A program made the position numbers and the translations under genes. The notes under the pieces are model-generated. The model was not told the origin of the DNA, did no database searches, and saw only the letters and a list, made by a program, of their open reading frames with translations. Below, piece after piece: positions 1 through 8,759 of a DNA stretch of 64,000 nucleotides (the stretch's first letter is position 1; each line of letters opens with the position of its first letter). The DNA comes from Nocardioides lianchengensis (GTDB taxonomy: Bacteria; Actinomycetota; Actinomycetes; Propionibacteriales; Nocardioidaceae): the NCBI RefSeq assembly GCF_900101465.1, contig NZ_FMZM01000001.1, positions 124,001 to 188,000 on the forward strand, written 5' to 3'.

Positions 1-132
1 CTCGTCGAGGGCGACGGCGTGACCCGGATCGGCTTCCGCCGTGACGAGGTCACCAAGCGGCGCCCGGACGGCTCGACGTACTCCGCGACGCGCAGCGTCC
101 GCATCTCGCGCAAGACCGGCAAGGAAATCTGA
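1..132 (+). CDS. rplX: 50S ribosomal protein L24 (uL24), C-terminal part
   Basis: The window opens inside this gene: 43 codons are open from base 1 to a TGA at 130-132. The visible tail (GVTRIGFRR, then [20 protein letters not shown] and GKEI) is the typical C-terminus of actinobacterial L24, an assembly-initiator protein of the large subunit. The stop shares one base with the ATG of rplE (TGATG), so the two are translationally coupled in the spc-type ribosomal operon. The N-terminal half lies upstream of the window. Confidence 0.93.
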   Translation, partial: LVEGDGVTRIGFRRDEVTKRRPDGSTYSATRSVRISRKTGKEI

Positions 133-710
133 TGACCGAGACCCAGACCACCGCGTCCGCGGCCGTCACGCCGCGTCTCAAGACCCGCTACCGCGAGGAG
201 ATCCTCCCCGCGCTGAAGTCCGAGTTCGAGATCCCGAACGTCATGCAGGTCCCCGGCCTGGTGAAGATCGTGGTGAACATGGGCGTCGGCGAGGCGGCTC
301 GCGACTCCAAGCTGATCGAGGGTGCGGTCAAGGACCTCACCGCGATCACCGGCCAGAAGCCGCTGGTGACCAAGGCCCGCAAGTCCATCGCGCAGTTCAA
401 GCTCCGCGAGGGCATGCCGATCGGTGCGCACACCACGCTGCGCGGCGACCGGATGTGGGAGTTCCTGGACCGCCTGCTGTCGCTGGCGCTGCCCCGGATC
501 CGCGACTTCCGCGGCCTCAACCCCGGCCAGTTCGACGGTCGTGGCAACTACACCTTCGGTCTGACCGAGCAGGTCATGTTCCACGAGATCGACCAGGACC
601 GGATCGACCGGTCGCGCGGCATGGACATCACCATCGTGACCACGGCCACCAACGACGACCAGGGCCGCGCGCTGCTCAAGCAGCTCGGCTTCCCGTTCAA
701 GGAGAACTGA
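132..710 (+). CDS. rplE: 50S ribosomal protein L5 (uL5)
   Basis: This 192-residue protein belongs to the central protuberance of the large subunit and binds 5S rRNA. Conserved family stretches are visible, such as [10 protein letters not shown] near residue 50, the [14 protein letters not shown] segment and FPEID-like text ([11 protein letters not shown]) near residue 150. The ATG overlaps the rplX stop by one base, and the rpsZ ATG follows one base after its stop. The length is slightly above the usual 180 residues because of a short N-terminal extension rich in Thr and Ala. Confidence 0.97.
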   Translation: MTETQTTASAAVTPRLKTRYREEILPALKSEFEIPNVMQVPGLVKIVVNMGVGEAARDSKLIEGAVKDLTAITGQKPLVTKARKSIAQFKLREGMPIGAHTTLRGDRMWEFLDRLLSLALPRIRDFRGLNPGQFDGRGNYTFGLTEQVMFHEIDQDRIDRSRGMDITIVTTATNDDQGRALLKQLGFPFKEN

Positions 711-711
711 C

Positions 712-897
712 ATGGCGAAGACCGCTCTGAAGGTCAAGGCCGCTAAGAAGCCGAAGTTCGCGGTCCGCGGCTACACCCGCTGCCAGCGCTGCGGCCGGCC
801 CAAGGCCGTCTACCGGAAGTTCGGCCTGTGCCGGATCTGCCTGCGCGAGATGGCGCACCGCGGCGAGCTGCCCGGCGTCACCAAGTCCTCCTGGTGA
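712..897 (+). CDS. rpsZ: 30S ribosomal protein S14, zinc-binding type (uS14)
   Basis: This short 61-residue S14 has the zinc-ribbon pattern C-x2-C (CQRC) followed 12 residues later by C-x2-C (CRIC). It is therefore the C+ type found in Gram-positive bacteria, not the longer Cys-less paralogue used under zinc limitation. It sits in the 30S head and contacts 16S rRNA. It lies between rplE and rpsH in the standard order. About 77 bases separate it from rpsH, the widest gap in this part of the operon. Confidence 0.96.
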   Translation: MAKTALKVKAAKKPKFAVRGYTRCQRCGRPKAVYRKFGLCRICLREMAHRGELPGVTKSSW

Positions 898-974
898 GTT
901 CCAGGACCCACGACCGCTGAAGGTCGCCCGTCCCTGCGACGAGCGAAACCACAGAAGAGAGAGAACGACCTTCC

Positions 975-1382
975 ATGACGATGACTGACCCGATCGCAGA
1001 CATGCTCACTCGTCTGCGCAACGCCAACCAGGCGTACCACGACGCGGTTTCCATGCCGTACAGCAAGCTCAAGCAGGGTGTCGCCGACATCCTGAAGCAG
1101 GAGGGTTACATCACGTCGTACGACGTGGCGGAGCCCGCCGAGGGCGAGGTCGGCAAGACGCTGACCATCACCCTGAAGTACGGCCGCAACCGCGAGCGCT
1201 CCATCGCCGGCGTTCGCCGCATCAGCAAGCCGGGCCTGCGGGTCTACGCCAAGCACACGGGTCTCCCGAAGGTGCTCGGCGGTCTGGGGGTCGCGATCAT
1301 CTCGACCAGCCAGGGCCTGCTGACCGACCGCCAGGCGAACCAGAAGGGCGTGGGTGGGGAAGTCCTCGCCTACGTCTGGTGA
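975..1382 (+). CDS. rpsH: 30S ribosomal protein S8 (uS8)
   Basis: The 135-residue product starts [17 protein letters not shown] and ends with the typical [11 protein letters not shown], both hallmarks of S8, the central-domain 16S rRNA binder. In Escherichia coli S8 is also the translational repressor of the spc operon; I did not identify a matching leader structure here. The ATG at 975 lies downstream of a purine-rich stretch (GAAGAGAGAGAACGA) that can serve as the ribosome binding site. Confidence 0.97.
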   Translation: MTMTDPIADMLTRLRNANQAYHDAVSMPYSKLKQGVADILKQEGYITSYDVAEPAEGEVGKTLTITLKYGRNRERSIAGVRRISKPGLRVYAKHTGLPKVLGGLGVAIISTSQGLLTDRQANQKGVGGEVLAYVW

Positions 1383-1412
1383 CGACGAGAACTGCGAAGG
1401 AGTAACAACAGC

Positions 1413-1952
1413 ATGTCGCGCATTGGCAAGCTCCCCGTCGCGGTGCCCTCGGGCGTCGACGTGGCGATCGAGGGCCAGCTGGTGACGGTCAAGGGGCCCA
1501 AGGGCACCCTGTCCCACACCGTGGCCTCCCCGATCACCGTCGAGAAGTCCGATGGCGTCCTCGACGTCAAGCGTCCCGACGAGGAGCGCATCAGCAAGTC
1601 GCTCCACGGCCTGACCCGCACGCTGGTCAACAACATGGTCGTGGGGGTGACGGACGGTTACGAGAAGAAGCTCGAGATCGTCGGCGTCGGTTACCGCGTC
1701 CTGTCCAAGGGCCCCACCCAGCTGGAGTTCCAGCTCGGGTACTCCCACCCGATCATCTTCGACGCGCCGGAGGGCATCACCTTCGCCGTCGAGAGCCCCA
1801 CCAAGCTCGGTGTGCTCGGCATCGACAAGCAGCTCGTCGGCGAGGTGGCCGCCAAGATCCGCAAGCTGCGCAAGCCGGAGCCCTACAAGGGCAAGGGCGT
1901 CCGTTACTCCGGCGAGCACATCCGCCGCAAGGTCGGAAAGGCTGGTAAGTGA
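1413..1952 (+). CDS. rplF: 50S ribosomal protein L6 (uL6)
   Basis: The 179-residue protein begins [15 protein letters not shown] and ends with [19 protein letters not shown], both diagnostic of L6, which sits near the factor-binding site of the 50S subunit. The length is normal. A ribosome binding site (GAAGGAG) lies about 10 bases before the ATG. The stop TGA is followed one base later by the rplR ATG, so coupling is likely. Confidence 0.97.
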   Translation: MSRIGKLPVAVPSGVDVAIEGQLVTVKGPKGTLSHTVASPITVEKSDGVLDVKRPDEERISKSLHGLTRTLVNNMVVGVTDGYEKKLEIVGVGYRVLSKGPTQLEFQLGYSHPIIFDAPEGITFAVESPTKLGVLGIDKQLVGEVAAKIRKLRKPEPYKGKGVRYSGEHIRRKVGKAGK

Positions 1953-1953
1953 C

Positions 1954-2337
1954 ATGGCGATCTCGCTGAAGAACAACAAGCACACCGCGTCGCGCGTGCG
2001 CTCGCGCCTGCGCCGTCAGGTGCGGGGCCGCAAGAAGGTCGCCGGCACTCCCGAGCGTCCGCGCCTGGTCGTGACCCGCAGCGCCAAGCACATCACCGTC
2101 CAGGTCGTCGACGACCTGGTCGGCAAGACGCTGGCCTACGCCTCCACCATGGAGGCCGACCTGCGCTCGACCGACGGCGACAAGACCGCCAAGGCCAAGC
2201 GCGTGGGCGAGCTCGTCGCCGAGCGCGCCAAGGCTGCCGGGATCGACGGCGTGGTCTTCGACCGTGCCGGCAACAAGTACCACGGTCGCGTCGCGGCCCT
2301 GGCGGACGGCGCCCGCTCGGGCGGCCTGACCTTCTGA
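1954..2337 (+). CDS. rplR: 50S ribosomal protein L18 (uL18)
   Basis: The frame is open from 1810, but the start is set at the ATG at 1954, one base after the rplF stop. This gives 127 residues beginning [18 protein letters not shown], which matches L18. The protein bridges 5S rRNA to the central protuberance. The C-terminal [20 protein letters not shown] motif is conserved. An upstream start would run through rplF in another frame and is rejected. Confidence 0.96.
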   Translation: MAISLKNNKHTASRVRSRLRRQVRGRKKVAGTPERPRLVVTRSAKHITVQVVDDLVGKTLAYASTMEADLRSTDGDKTAKAKRVGELVAERAKAAGIDGVVFDRAGNKYHGRVAALADGARSGGLTF

Positions 2338-2371
2338 TCGCAAGAGCCAGAAAGAGAAGAGGAAAAGTCTC

Positions 2372-2986
2372 ATGAGCGGAGCCCAGCGCGGACAGCGCGG
2401 TGGCGGGCGCCAGGGGGGTCGCGACGACCGTCGCGGCGGCCAGGCTGCTGACAAGACCGCCTACATCGAGCGCGTCGTTGCGATCAACCGTGTCGCCAAG
2501 GTCGTGAAGGGTGGTCGTCGCTTCAGCTTCACCGCCCTCGTGGTCGTCGGTGACGGTGAAGGTCTGGTCGGCGTCGGCTACGGCAAGGCCAAGGAAGTTC
2601 CCGCGGCGATCGCCAAGGGTGTCGAGGAGGCGAAGAAGGCTTTCTTCCGCGTCCCCCGCATCCAGGGCACCATCCCGCACCCGGTCCAGGGTGAGAAGGC
2701 CGCCGGCGTGGTCATGCTGCGCCCGGCCGCTCCCGGTACCGGCGTCATCGCCGGTGGCCCGGTGCGTGCGGTGCTGGAGTGCGCCGGCATCCACGACATC
2801 CTGAGCAAGTCGCTCGGGTCGTCGAACCAGATCAACATCGTGCACGCGACCGTCGAGGCGCTGCGCATGCTGGAGCAGCCGGAGCAGGTCGCGGCTCGTC
2901 GTGGCCTGCCCGTCGAGTCCGTCGCCCCGGCCGCGCTGCTGAAGGCGCGCGCCGAGGTCGTCGCCCCTGCGGGGGGTGTCTCCTGA
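2372..2986 (+). CDS. rpsE: 30S ribosomal protein S5 (uS5)
   Basis: This 204-residue S5 has the N-terminal double-stranded RNA-binding domain ([20 protein letters not shown] near residue 30) and the C-terminal domain with [16 protein letters not shown]5 contributes to decoding accuracy and to mRNA unwinding at the entry tunnel. The first ~25 residues are a Gly/Arg/Gln-rich basic extension usual in actinobacteria. Its TGA shares a base with the rpmD ATG. Confidence 0.97.
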   Translation: MSGAQRGQRGGGRQGGRDDRRGGQAADKTAYIERVVAINRVAKVVKGGRRFSFTALVVVGDGEGLVGVGYGKAKEVPAAIAKGVEEAKKAFFRVPRIQGTIPHPVQGEKAAGVVMLRPAAPGTGVIAGGPVRAVLECAGIHDILSKSLGSSNQINIVHATVEALRMLEQPEQVAARRGLPVESVAPAALLKARAEVVAPAGGVS

Positions 2987-3168
2987 TGGCTCAGCTGAAG
3001 GTGCGTCAGGACCGCGGTCTCGTGGGCCTGAAGCGGAACCAGCGCGAGACCCTGCGCACGCTCGGTCTCAAGCGCATCGGCGACGTCGTCGTCAAGGAGG
3101 ACCGGCCGGAGATCCGCGGCATGGTCAACACCGTCCGTCACCTGGTGACGGTCGAGGAGGTGGAGTGA
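2986..3168 (+). CDS. rpmD: 50S ribosomal protein L30 (uL30)
   Basis: The ATG at 2986 overlaps the last base of the rpsE stop and gives a 60-residue protein, [20 protein letters not shown] onward. This is the normal length of bacterial L30. The conserved [12 protein letters not shown] and [11 protein letters not shown] segments are present. Longer versions of the same frame start inside rpsE and are rejected. The rplO ATG begins one base after its stop. Confidence 0.96.
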   Translation: MAQLKVRQDRGLVGLKRNQRETLRTLGLKRIGDVVVKEDRPEIRGMVNTVRHLVTVEEVE

Positions 3169-3169
3169 C

Positions 3170-3610
3170 ATGACGCTCAAGCTGCACCACCTGCGCCCCG
3201 CGCCCGGTGCCAAGACCGCGAAGACCCGTGTGGGTCGCGGTGAGGGCTCCAAGGGCAAGACGTCGGGTCGCGGTACCAAGGGCACCAAGGCCCGCTACCA
3301 GGTTCCGGTCGCCTTCGAGGGTGGCCAGATGCCGATCCACATGCGGCTCCCCAAGCTGAAGGGGTTCAAGAACCCGTTCAAGGTGGAGTTCCAGGTCGTC
3401 AACCTCGACCGGATCAGCTCGCTGTTCCCCGACGGTGGCGCAGTCACCGTCGAGGAGCTCGTGGCTCGGGGTGCGGTCCGCAAGGGCCAGCCCGTCAAGG
3501 TTCTCGGCCAGGGCGACCTGACCGTGAAGGTCGACGTCAGCGTCCAGGCGGTCTCCGCCTCGGCGAAGGAGAAGATCGAGGCCGCGGGCGGAACCACCAC
3601 CCTCGTCTGA
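3170..3610 (+). CDS. rplO: 50S ribosomal protein L15 (uL15)
   Basis: The 146-residue protein shows the Gly-rich N-terminus of L15 ([19 protein letters not shown], residues ~22-40) and the conserved [18 protein letters not shown] segment. It is a late assembly protein of the 50S subunit. It is the last ribosomal gene of this block; a strong hairpin follows before secY, so expression of secY may be partly independent. Confidence 0.97.
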   Translation: MTLKLHHLRPAPGAKTAKTRVGRGEGSKGKTSGRGTKGTKARYQVPVAFEGGQMPIHMRLPKLKGFKNPFKVEFQVVNLDRISSLFPDGGAVTVEELVARGAVRKGQPVKVLGQGDLTVKVDVSVQAVSASAKEKIEAAGGTTTLV

Positions 3611-3622
3611 TTCGTTGTGCTG

Positions 3623-3666
3623 ACGGGCGCGGCGTGGCTGCACTTTCGCAGCCGTGCCGCGCCCGT
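3623..3666 (+). terminator. Strong hairpin between rplO and secY (terminator or attenuator)
   Basis: Two 19-base arms (3623-3641 and 3648-3666) pair throughout, with only two G-U wobbles, around a 6-base loop ACTTTC. The arm sequence begins ACGGGCGCGGC. No T-run follows, as is usual for high-GC actinobacteria. It sits 13 bases after the rplO stop, so it should end or reduce transcription between the ribosomal genes and secY. Confidence 0.75.
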
Positions 3667-3795
3667 TGCTGTTCCCGGCCCGTCATTCCGACGTCGCCAC
3701 CGCGGCGGCCCGGTACCCCTGTTAGGCTTCCCGGGGTTTCTGGGCGCTGTCTGCGGACACCCTGATTTTCTGCACAGGAGAAAGAGGATCGTCTC

Positions 3796-5091
3796 GTGCT
3801 AGGCGCATTCGCCAACGCTTTCCGGACGCCGGACCTGCGGCGCAAGCTGCTGTTCGTCCTGCTGATCATCGTGATCTTCCGGGCCGGTTCGCAGATCCCC
3901 GCTCCAGGCGTGCACGTCGCGAACGTCGACACGTGCCTCAACCAGCTGGAGGACTCGAGCCTCTACAGCCTGATCAACCTGTTCTCAGGTGGAGCACTGC
4001 TCCAGCTGACGATCTTCGCGCTCGGCATCATGCCGTACATCACCGCCAGCATCATCCTGCAGCTGCTCGTCGTGGTCATCCCGCGGCTCGAAGCGCTGAA
4101 GAAGGAGGGCCAGGCGGGCCAGACGAAGATCACGCAGTACACCCGATACCTGACGTTGGGCCTCGCGCTGCTCCAGGCGACCGGCATCGTCGCCCTGGCG
4201 CGCTCCGGCAACCTGCTGCAGAACTGCAACCAGCCGCTGCTGCACGACGACGGCACCGCGACCTTCCTGGTCCTCGTGGTCACGATGACCGCCGGCACGG
4301 CCGTGATCATGTGGCTCGGTGAGCTGATCACCGACCGCGGCGTCGGCAACGGCATGTCGATCCTGATCTTCACGCAGGTCGTCGCCACCTTCCCGACCGC
4401 CCTGTGGGCGGTCCAGAAGTCCCAGGGCTGGTGGACCTTCGGGGTCGTCATGGCCATCGGTCTGGTGATCGTCGCGGCGGTCATCTTCATCGAGCAGGCC
4501 CAGCGCCGGATCCCGGTGCAGTACGCGCGCCGGATGGTCGGCCGCAAGATGTTCGGCGGCAGCTCGACGTACATCCCGCTCAAGGTGAACCAGGCCGGCA
4601 TCATCCCGGTCATCTTCGCCTCGTCGCTGCTCTACCTGCCGGCCATGGCGGTGCAGTTCAACAACACCAGCAGCTCGAAGTGGGTCGGCTGGCTCAACGA
4701 CTACTTCGTCGACGGCTCGCACCCGCTCTACATGGCGGTCTTCTTCCTGCTCATCATCTTCTTCACCTACTTCTACGTGTCGATCACCTTCAACCCGCAA
4801 GAGGTGGCCGACAACATGAAGAAGTACGGCGGCTTCATCCCCGGGATCCGGGCGGGCAAGCCGACCGAGGACTACCTGTCCTACGTCCTGTCCCGCATCA
4901 CCCTGCCGGGCGCGCTCTACCTCGGGCTCATCTCGCTGATCCCGTTGATCGCGCTGGTTCTCATCGATGCGAACCAGAACTTCCCCTTCGGTGGCACCTC
5001 GATCCTGATCATGGTGGGCGTCGCGCTGGACACGGTGAAGCAGATCGAGAGCCAGCTCCAGCAGCGCAACTACGAAGGATTCCTCCGCTAA
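3796..5091 (+). CDS. secY: Protein translocase subunit SecY
   Basis: This 431-residue polytopic membrane protein has the ten hydrophobic segments of the SecYEG channel, which moves unfolded preproteins across the cytoplasmic membrane. Family signatures include ASIILQLL near residue 85, TRYLTLGLALLQ and the cytoplasmic loop with RRIPVQYARRMVG near residue 235. The GTG start at 3796 follows a good ribosome binding site (AGGAGAAAGAGG, 3777-3788). It sits 185 bases after rplO, behind a hairpin, and the adk ATG follows its stop directly. It probably has its own promoter, but I could not assign one with confidence. Confidence 0.96.
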   Translation: MLGAFANAFRTPDLRRKLLFVLLIIVIFRAGSQIPAPGVHVANVDTCLNQLEDSSLYSLINLFSGGALLQLTIFALGIMPYITASIILQLLVVVIPRLEALKKEGQAGQTKITQYTRYLTLGLALLQATGIVALARSGNLLQNCNQPLLHDDGTATFLVLVVTMTAGTAVIMWLGELITDRGVGNGMSILIFTQVVATFPTALWAVQKSQGWWTFGVVMAIGLVIVAAVIFIEQAQRRIPVQYARRMVGRKMFGGSSTYIPLKVNQAGIIPVIFASSLLYLPAMAVQFNNTSSSKWVGWLNDYFVDGSHPLYMAVFFLLIIFFTYFYVSITFNPQEVADNMKKYGGFIPGIRAGKPTEDYLSYVLSRITLPGALYLGLISLIPLIALVLIDANQNFPFGGTSILIMVGVALDTVKQIESQLQQRNYEGFLR

Positions 5092-5667
5092 ATGCGACTG
5101 ATCATCATGGGCCCGCCGGGAGCGGGAAAGGGCACGCAGGCGAAGTTCATCGCCGAGCACTTCGGGATCCCGGCGGTGTCGACGGGCGACATCTTCCGGG
5201 CCAACGTCTCGCAGGGCACGCCGCTGGGCCTGGAGGCCAAGCGGTTCATGGACGCGGGGGAGTACGTCCCCGACGAGGTCACCAACCTCATGGTCCGCAA
5301 CCGGATCGACGAGGAGGACGCCGTACCCGGCTTCCTGCTCGATGGCTATCCCCGCACCCTCGCGCAGGTCGAGGAGCTCGACGGGATGATCAAGTTCACC
5401 GGGCACGCGCTGGACGCGGTCGTGGTGCTCACGGTCGACCAGGACGAGATCGTCAGCCGGCTGCTGCAGCGGGCCCAGGTCGAGGGTCGCACCGACGACA
5501 CCGAGGACGTCATCCGTCGTCGCCAGGAGCTGTACGCCGAGCAGACCGAGCCGCTGATCGAGGTCTACCGCGAGCGCGGGCTGCTGCAGGAGATCGACGG
5601 CATGGGCGAGGTCGACGACGTCACCAAGCGCATCTTCGAGGCACTGGACGTCCTCCCGGAGAGCTGA
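5092..5667 (+). CDS. adk: Adenylate kinase (short form)
   Basis: Interconverts ATP + AMP and 2 ADP in the cytoplasm. The P-loop [10 protein letters not shown] sits at residues 7-16 and the AMP-binding region [10 protein letters not shown] around residue 30. [10 protein letters not shown] carries the conserved Arg. At 191 residues it is the short type, whose LID is small and lacks the zinc-binding insertion. The ATG begins immediately after the secY stop, as in most bacteria where secY, adk and map are co-transcribed. Confidence 0.96.
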   Translation: MRLIIMGPPGAGKGTQAKFIAEHFGIPAVSTGDIFRANVSQGTPLGLEAKRFMDAGEYVPDEVTNLMVRNRIDEEDAVPGFLLDGYPRTLAQVEELDGMIKFTGHALDAVVVLTVDQDEIVSRLLQRAQVEGRTDDTEDVIRRRQELYAEQTEPLIEVYRERGLLQEIDGMGEVDDVTKRIFEALDVLPES

Positions 5668-5695
5668 GCGGAGACGCGCCAGCGGCTCCGCTGAT

Positions 5696-5752
5696 GGTGG
5701 TCGAGCAAGACGCGCGACTGAGGAACGAAGTCGCGACCGCCGTGTCGAGACC
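5696..5752 (+). repeat. Dispersed hairpin repeat, copy 1 (loop GAGGAACGA)
   Basis: Between adk and map lies a 57-base element that begins GGTGGTCGAG and ends GTGTCGAGACC. Its core is a stem CGCGACT/AGTCGCG around the 9-base loop GAGGAACGA. Two related elements occur at 11487-11527 and, inverted, at 39926-39978. Loop and outer ends are conserved while the stem sequence differs with pairing kept. No open reading frame is interrupted. Confidence 0.7.
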
Positions 5753-5774
5753 GGATGACTGACGGAGAACAGGT

Positions 5775-6599
5775 ATGGGATTTCTCGACCGCGGTCTGGA
5801 GATCAAGACGCCGGACCAGGTGCTCCTGATGCGGCAGGCCGGCCTCGTGGTCGGCCGGACGCTGGAGCTGTTGCGCGCCGCCGTACGGCCGGGGATCAGC
5901 ACGGCCGAGCTCGACGCGATCGCGGAGGACAACATCCGGTCCTCCGGGGCCACGCCGTCGTTCCTGGGCTACCACGGGTTCCCCGCGTCGATCTGCGCCT
6001 CGGTCAACGACGAGGTCGTGCACGGCATCCCCGGGTCCCGGGTCCTGGCGGCCGGGGACGTCATCTCGATCGACTGCGGCGCGATCGTCGACGGCTGGCA
6101 CGGCGACGCGGCCCTGACCGTCGCGGTCGGTGAGGTGCCCGAGGAGGTCACCGAGCTGATGGCGGTCACCGAGGCCGCCATGTGGCACGGGATCGGCGCC
6201 GCCCGCGTGGGCGGTCGGGTCACCGACATCTCGCACGCGGTCGAGAAGCACGTCCGGGGTGCCGGTTCCTACGGCATCCTCGAGGACTACGTCGGCCACG
6301 GGATCGGCTCGGCGATGCACCTGCCGCCGAACGTGCCGAACGTCGGCAAGCCGGGCCGCGGCCCGCGCCTGGTCCAGGGTCTGGCCCTGGCCGTGGAGCC
6401 GATGGTCACCCTGGGGGGCAAACGGACCGACGTCCTCGACGACGACTGGACGGTCGTCACGACGGACGGCAGCTGGGCCGCGCACTTCGAGAACACGTTC
6501 GTGCTGACCGACGCCGGCACCTGGGTGCTGACCGCGCTCGACGGTGGCGAGCAGGCGCTCGCCACTCTCGGCGTCCCATTCGGGCCGCTGGGCGACTGA
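5775..6599 (+). CDS. map: Methionine aminopeptidase, type I
   Basis: Removes the initiator Met from nascent proteins. The pita-bread fold is recognisable from AGLVVGRTLELL, the substrate His region (GYHGFPASICASVNDEVVHG, ~residues 65-85) and metal ligands in DCGAIVDGWHGDAALT. GHGIGSAMH and VEPMVTLG carry further ligands, and the last is in HFENTFVLTD. The 274-residue length is typical of the actinobacterial enzyme. The ATG at 5775 follows CGGAGAACAGGT. It completes the secY-adk-map block but is separated from adk by a 107-base gap holding a repeat. Confidence 0.95.
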   Translation: MGFLDRGLEIKTPDQVLLMRQAGLVVGRTLELLRAAVRPGISTAELDAIAEDNIRSSGATPSFLGYHGFPASICASVNDEVVHGIPGSRVLAAGDVISIDCGAIVDGWHGDAALTVAVGEVPEEVTELMAVTEAAMWHGIGAARVGGRVTDISHAVEKHVRGAGSYGILEDYVGHGIGSAMHLPPNVPNVGKPGRGPRLVQGLALAVEPMVTLGGKRTDVLDDDWTVVTTDGSWAAHFENTFVLTDAGTWVLTALDGGEQALATLGVPFGPLGD

Positions 6600-6606
6600 C
6601 GCTCGC

Positions 6607-6864
6607 TCAGGCGCTGGCGCGGTCCTGCTCGCGGGCGTTGTCCGCGGCCAGCCGCGAGGCGTCCTCCAGGGCGCCGGCGGCCTCGCGCAGCGCGCGCACG
6701 TGGTCGGCCTGCCACTGGGCGTCGAAGCGCTCCCGGTCGCGCCCGACCCAGTCGGTCGCCGCGAGTCGGGTGCTCAGCCTGGTCTCCAAGGCCCGGATCC
6801 GGTCGGCCACGGTCGCCATCTGCACGGCGAGCTCGTGGACCACCTCGGTGTTCATGCCGATCAC
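6607..6864 (-). CDS. WXG100-family small protein (type VII secretion-like)
   Basis: This 85-residue all-helical protein has the central W-x-G turn (TDWVGRDRERF, W39/G41) that defines ESAT-6/WXG100 proteins, substrates of type VII (ESX) secretion. The GTG start at 6864 overlaps the previous gene by four bases (GTGA) and has AGGAGG upstream; an ATG three codons later is possible. It is the last gene of a three-gene minus-strand operon with an EspG-like protein and a larger W-x-G protein. Its end (NAREQDRAS) closely resembles a segment of that larger protein (NAVEQDRAS), so the two probably share a domain. No EccC ATPase is in the window. Confidence 0.7.
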   Translation of the reverse strand: MIGMNTEVVHELAVQMATVADRIRALETRLSTRLAATDWVGRDRERFDAQWQADHVRALREAAGALEDASRLAADNAREQDRASA

Positions 6865-7631
6865 GCGAAGACCCCCTCCTGCTCCTCCACGGCCTCGCGG
6901 GCCAGATCGCGCAGCCGCTCGGCCAGCTCCTCGACCCGCCGAGGGTGGGCCGAGACGGACGCCGTCGCGGGATCGGCGAGCACCGACCAGCTGCCCTTCG
7001 AGCCGGTCCAGACGCCGGTGAGCACCGGCCGGTGGCTGCGAGCGGGCGAGCCGACCGGACCCGCCTCCACCTTGACGACGTCGGCCCGCAGGTGCGCCTC
7101 GCCCAGGCGTACGGCGAGCTCCGGCGGGGCCTCCGCATCGACCTCGGCGTCGAGGTGGACCGGTTCTCCCGTGCCGTCGGCCGCTCCGGGCGCGATCGCC
7201 GCGGCCACCAGCAGCTCGGGGAGATCGGCGGCCCGGGCCAGGGCGAAGCGGTGCAGCCCGTCGGGTCCGACCTCCTCCAGCAGCACCACCTCGTGCACGA
7301 CGTGGGCGTACCAGAAGTCCTGGCGACCGGTCGCGGTGCGCGCCACCGCGACGACCGTGCGCGCCGCCTCGCGCAGGGTGACGGTCGACCTGACGTCCTC
7401 GCGCACCAGCACCTCGCCCGCGGCCCGGTCGGCCGCGGACGGGTCCGGGGTGTCGACGAGACCGCGGGAGACCAGTCCGCGGAACGCCGTACGGCGGACC
7501 GCGTCGAGGGCCGCGTCCGGCACCGTGTCGAGGTAGGGGGTCACCACGACGCCGGGCCCGCTCGTGAGGACGCTGAGCTCCTCGTCGGTGAGCACCTCGA
7601 GGGTGCGGACGTCGACGTCCGTGACGGTCAT
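6861..7631 (-). CDS. EspG-like protein of the WXG100 cassette
   Basis: The 256-residue cytoplasmic protein has no signal peptide or membrane segment. Its N-terminal pattern (LTDEELSVL, then FRGLVSRGLVD near residue 55) and its place between two W-x-G genes resemble EspG, the ESX chaperone that binds PE/PPE-type substrates. This is an inference from pattern and context. The start at 7631 gives MTVTDVDVRT and overlaps the upstream gene by four bases. The reading frame extends further upstream without support. It could instead be an immunity or accessory protein of the larger gene. Confidence 0.5.
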   Translation of the reverse strand: MTVTDVDVRTLEVLTDEELSVLTSGPGVVVTPYLDTVPDAALDAVRRTAFRGLVSRGLVDTPDPSAADRAAGEVLVREDVRSTVTLREAARTVVAVARTATGRQDFWYAHVVHEVVLLEEVGPDGLHRFALARAADLPELLVAAAIAPGAADGTGEPVHLDAEVDAEAPPELAVRLGEAHLRADVVKVEAGPVGSPARSHRPVLTGVWTGSKGSWSVLADPATASVSAHPRRVEELAERLRDLAREAVEEQEGVFA

Positions 7632-8509
7632 GAACCTGCTCCTGCCGGTAGGCGCGTGGGGGCGAGCTGTCGACGGGCCCAGTCGAGGGCTCCGTCGACC
7701 TGGGCCCGGGCCCAGCCGTCGGGCGCCCAGGTCCCGTGGGCCAGGCGGGAGAGGAACCCGCCGATCTGCTGGCGGTTGTCCCAAGCGGAGTTGCCGAGGC
7801 TCCACACGGAGTAGGCGACGGCCCCCACGCCGGCGGCGGTCAGGACGACGGGCGCCGAGACCAGGCCGACGGCGCCGGCGATGAGCACCCCGGCGCTCGC
7901 CGCGCCGATCGCGCCGAACCCGCGGGCTCCCCACTCGCGCCAGCCGCTGTAGCCGTGCCCGGTGATCGCGTCCTTCAACCCGCTGTAGACCGTGACCGGG
8001 AGCAGGAACCGCCCGAGGCCGCCGGTCAGCTTCCCGTTGAGGGCGGCCATCGCGTCCCGGACCGCCTCGAACCGGCTCAGCGCCGCGAACCCGGTGGCGG
8101 GCAGCTGCAGCGCGCGGACGAAGGCGGCGAGCAGCGCCCCCTTCTCCAGGACGCCCTTCGTGTCCCACAGGGCCTTGCCGAGCGGGAAGGCGTCCGCCAC
8201 GAAGTCGAGCACGGCCCAGCCCCAGCCGGCGTGCCGGGTCTCGCCGCTCGCCCGGTCCTGCTCGACGGCGTTCGCCTCGAGCAGGTCGCCGGCCGTCTCC
8301 AGCGCGGACGAGACGCCGGCCAGCTGCATCGAGGCGAAGCCCGCCCACTCGTCCTTGCACCGGGCCGCGTCCGCGCCCTGCCACTCGTGGGCGGCGTCGA
8401 GCCCGCGGGCCAGCTGGGCGGTCAGGTCACGGAGCTCGTCGGCCCCGGCGCGGAGGTCCGTGGCGAGCGCGCGGAGCTCGTCGGTGTCGGCGCCCACCAG
8501 TCCGGTCAT
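7628..8509 (-). CDS. Large WXG100-domain protein with hydrophobic middle region
   Basis: This 293-residue protein starts at the ATG at 8509. Residues ~1-90 form a W-x-G helical hairpin (W43-Q-G45) ending in NAVEQDRAS, like the small gene at 6607-6864. Residues ~180-240 are Ala/Gly/Val rich and likely membrane-inserting (AASAGVLIAGAVGLVSAPVV). The C-terminus is amphipathic and carries no recognised toxin motif. A -10 box TACCCT lies 6 bases before the ATG. It is the first gene of the cassette and may be a type VII secreted effector or surface protein, but its function is unknown. Confidence 0.6.
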   Translation of the reverse strand: MTGLVGADTDELRALATDLRAGADELRDLTAQLARGLDAAHEWQGADAARCKDEWAGFASMQLAGVSSALETAGDLLEANAVEQDRASGETRHAGWGWAVLDFVADAFPLGKALWDTKGVLEKGALLAAFVRALQLPATGFAALSRFEAVRDAMAALNGKLTGGLGRFLLPVTVYSGLKDAITGHGYSGWREWGARGFGAIGAASAGVLIAGAVGLVSAPVVLTAAGVGAVAYSVWSLGNSAWDNRQQIGGFLSRLAHGTWAPDGWARAQVDGALDWARRQLAPTRLPAGAGS

Positions 8510-8515
8510 GTCTGG

Positions 8516-8521
8516 AGGGTA
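8516..8521 (-). promoter_or_regulatory. -10 box for a leaderless mRNA (WXG100 cassette)
   Basis: On the minus strand TACCCT is followed by six bases and the ATG at 8509. The spacing places the transcription start at the start codon itself. No ribosome binding site is visible. Confidence 0.5.
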
Positions 8522-8616
8522 GGGACGGGGTACCGGACATGTCAGTCGGAGACTTCCGGGTCGTGGCCCACGGGACGAGCCGTGGCGCGGAGCGGTCGAC
8601 GACCGTGCGAGGATGA

Positions 8617-8727
8617 GCGCCGCAGGAGGGGAGTATTCCTTCGTCACGACATCGTCAGCACGTCCGGCACGAACGCCGGTCCGGGGTCGTGGGCCGCGCG
8701 CGTCGTGGCGGAAGAGACCTCAGGCGC
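8617..8727 (+). promoter_or_regulatory. yybP-ykoY-type (Mn2+) riboswitch upstream of the TerC gene
   Basis: The leader contains the two conserved ends of this riboswitch class: GGGGAGTA (8628-8635) and AGAGACCTC (8713-8721). These close a P1 stem (GAGG 8626-8629 with CCTC 8718-8721), extended by GCGCC 8617-8621 with GGCGC 8723-8727. Internal GC-rich helices fill the middle. The class senses Mn2+ and typically controls efflux proteins of the MntP and TerC families, which matches the downstream gene at 8760. A covariance-model search was not possible here. Confidence 0.75.
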
Positions 8728-8759
8728 CAACCGCCGTCCCCTGACCTGGAGGAACACCT

